Assembly: GCA_023457235.1 (NCBI GenBank)
Contig: JAEWMK010000086.1
Span: 1-5,163, forward strand
DNA length: 5,163 nt
Origin: Bacillota bacterium
GTDB taxonomy: Bacteria; Bacillota; Bacilli; Bacillales; Bacillaceae_J
Direction: 5' to 3'
Under the pieces are notes generated by a model. The model worked only from the letters and a program-made list of their open reading frames with translations. It had not been told where the DNA came from and did no database searches. Positions 4,778 through 5,163 of this stretch are shown piece after piece; within the stretch, counting starts at the first letter, position 1, and each line of letters opens with the position of its first letter. The position numbers and the translations under genes were made by a program.

Positions 4778-5163
4778 TCATAAATAATTCACAAAATTCT
4801 GAATAGACCCTAATGCTCGTTCAGCATGTTTTTCATATCTTTCTTGCTTATTTTTTATTTTTTGGGAAAGCGGTGGAAATATACCAAAGTTGGCATTCAT
4901 CGGCTGAAAACTTTTTGCATTCGTGGCCGTTATGTAATGAGCCATACTTCCGATGGCAGTCTCTTCCGGAAAACTTATAGGTGTTTGACCATTTATAAGT
5001 TTCGCGGCATTTACGCCAGCGACAAGCCCTGATGCTGCCGATTCTACATAGCCTTCGACTCCAGTCATTTGACCGGCAAAAAATATCTTATCATCATTTT
5101 TCAACTGATAAGTCGATTTTAGCAGGTTTGGCGAATTAATAAACGTATTCCTATGCATAACTC
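4778..5163 (-). CDS. trmFO: TrmFO, folate-dependent tRNA (uracil-54) methyltransferase, C-terminal part
   Basis: TrmFO makes ribothymidine at position 54 of tRNA (m5U54) using methylenetetrahydrofolate and FAD. Only the last 127 codons are present; the frame is open to the right edge of the window and the internal Met of VMHRNTFINSP is not a start. The fragment has the family hallmarks: MHRNTFINSPNLL, then FFAGQMTGVEGYVESAASGLVAGVNAA, the conserved GQMTGVEGY and glycine/alanine-rich segment that closes the FAD-binding site in GidA-like proteins. The end is a basic, helical tail (IKNKQERYEKHAERALGSIQNF), as in other TrmFO proteins. It stops with TGA at 4778. It is codirectional with hslV but separated by a gap that holds a candidate promoter, so it probably belongs to the preceding transcript (topA-trmFO in B. 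subtilis). Confidence 0.96.
   Translation of the reverse strand, partial: VMHRNTFINSPNLLKSTYQLKNDDKIFFAGQMTGVEGYVESAASGLVAGVNAAKLINGQTPISFPEETAIGSMAHYITATNAKSFQPMNANFGIFPPLSQKIKNKQERYEKHAERALGSIQNFVNYL

Noticed and set aside
4618..4806. Plus-strand open frame of 62 codons in the trmFO-hslV gap
   Set aside because: It overlaps the end of trmFO, has K/N/S-rich AT-driven composition, no clear ribosome binding site, and no similarity to a recombinase that might represent a codV remnant.

Overview
The window reads as chromosomal DNA from a low-GC, motile, Gram-positive member of the Bacilli, most likely a Bacillaceae species. This rests on the AT-rich sequence, strong GAGGAG/GGAGG ribosome binding sites, a full-length 259-residue CodY that matches the Bacillus pattern closely, and the conserved block trmFO - hslV (clpQ) - hslU (clpY) - codY - flgB - flgC - fliE - fliF. 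I cannot name the genus. Every real gene lies on the minus strand, so in transcription order the window runs from high to low coordinates.

In transcription order: the 3' end of trmFO (tRNA methylation) enters at the right edge and stops at 4778. A 180-bp gap (4598-4777) follows, with a candidate sigma-A promoter just after the trmFO stop and a leader hairpin. Then come hslV and hslU, the two halves of the HslVU/CodWX ATP-dependent protease, and codY, the GTP- and branched-chain-amino-acid-sensing global repressor. These three are closely spaced (gaps of 16 and 33 nt) and look like one operon. In B. subtilis a XerC-type recombinase gene (codV) sits between trmFO and hslV; here it is absent, which is the clearest departure from the expected layout.

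The 381-bp stretch from 1447 to 1827 has no gene. Next to codY it holds an array of palindromes (1711-1832), one of which overlaps the codY stop codon, and then a strong intrinsic terminator (1661-1706). Next to flgB it holds AT-rich DNA with a candidate promoter, a Spo0A-box-like palindrome and a weak CodY-box-like site. After it begins the large flagellar (fla/che) operon: flgB and flgC (proximal rod), fliE (MS ring-rod adaptor) and the first 79 codons of fliF (MS ring), which runs off the left edge.

The genes fit the known Bacillus theme in which CodY couples nutrient status to motility, with codY directly upstream of the operon it represses in B. subtilis. I see no wholly new gene system. 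The points worth a second look are the missing codV, the palindrome array behind codY, the extra N-terminal serine of HslV, and the overlapping regulatory-like sites upstream of flgB.
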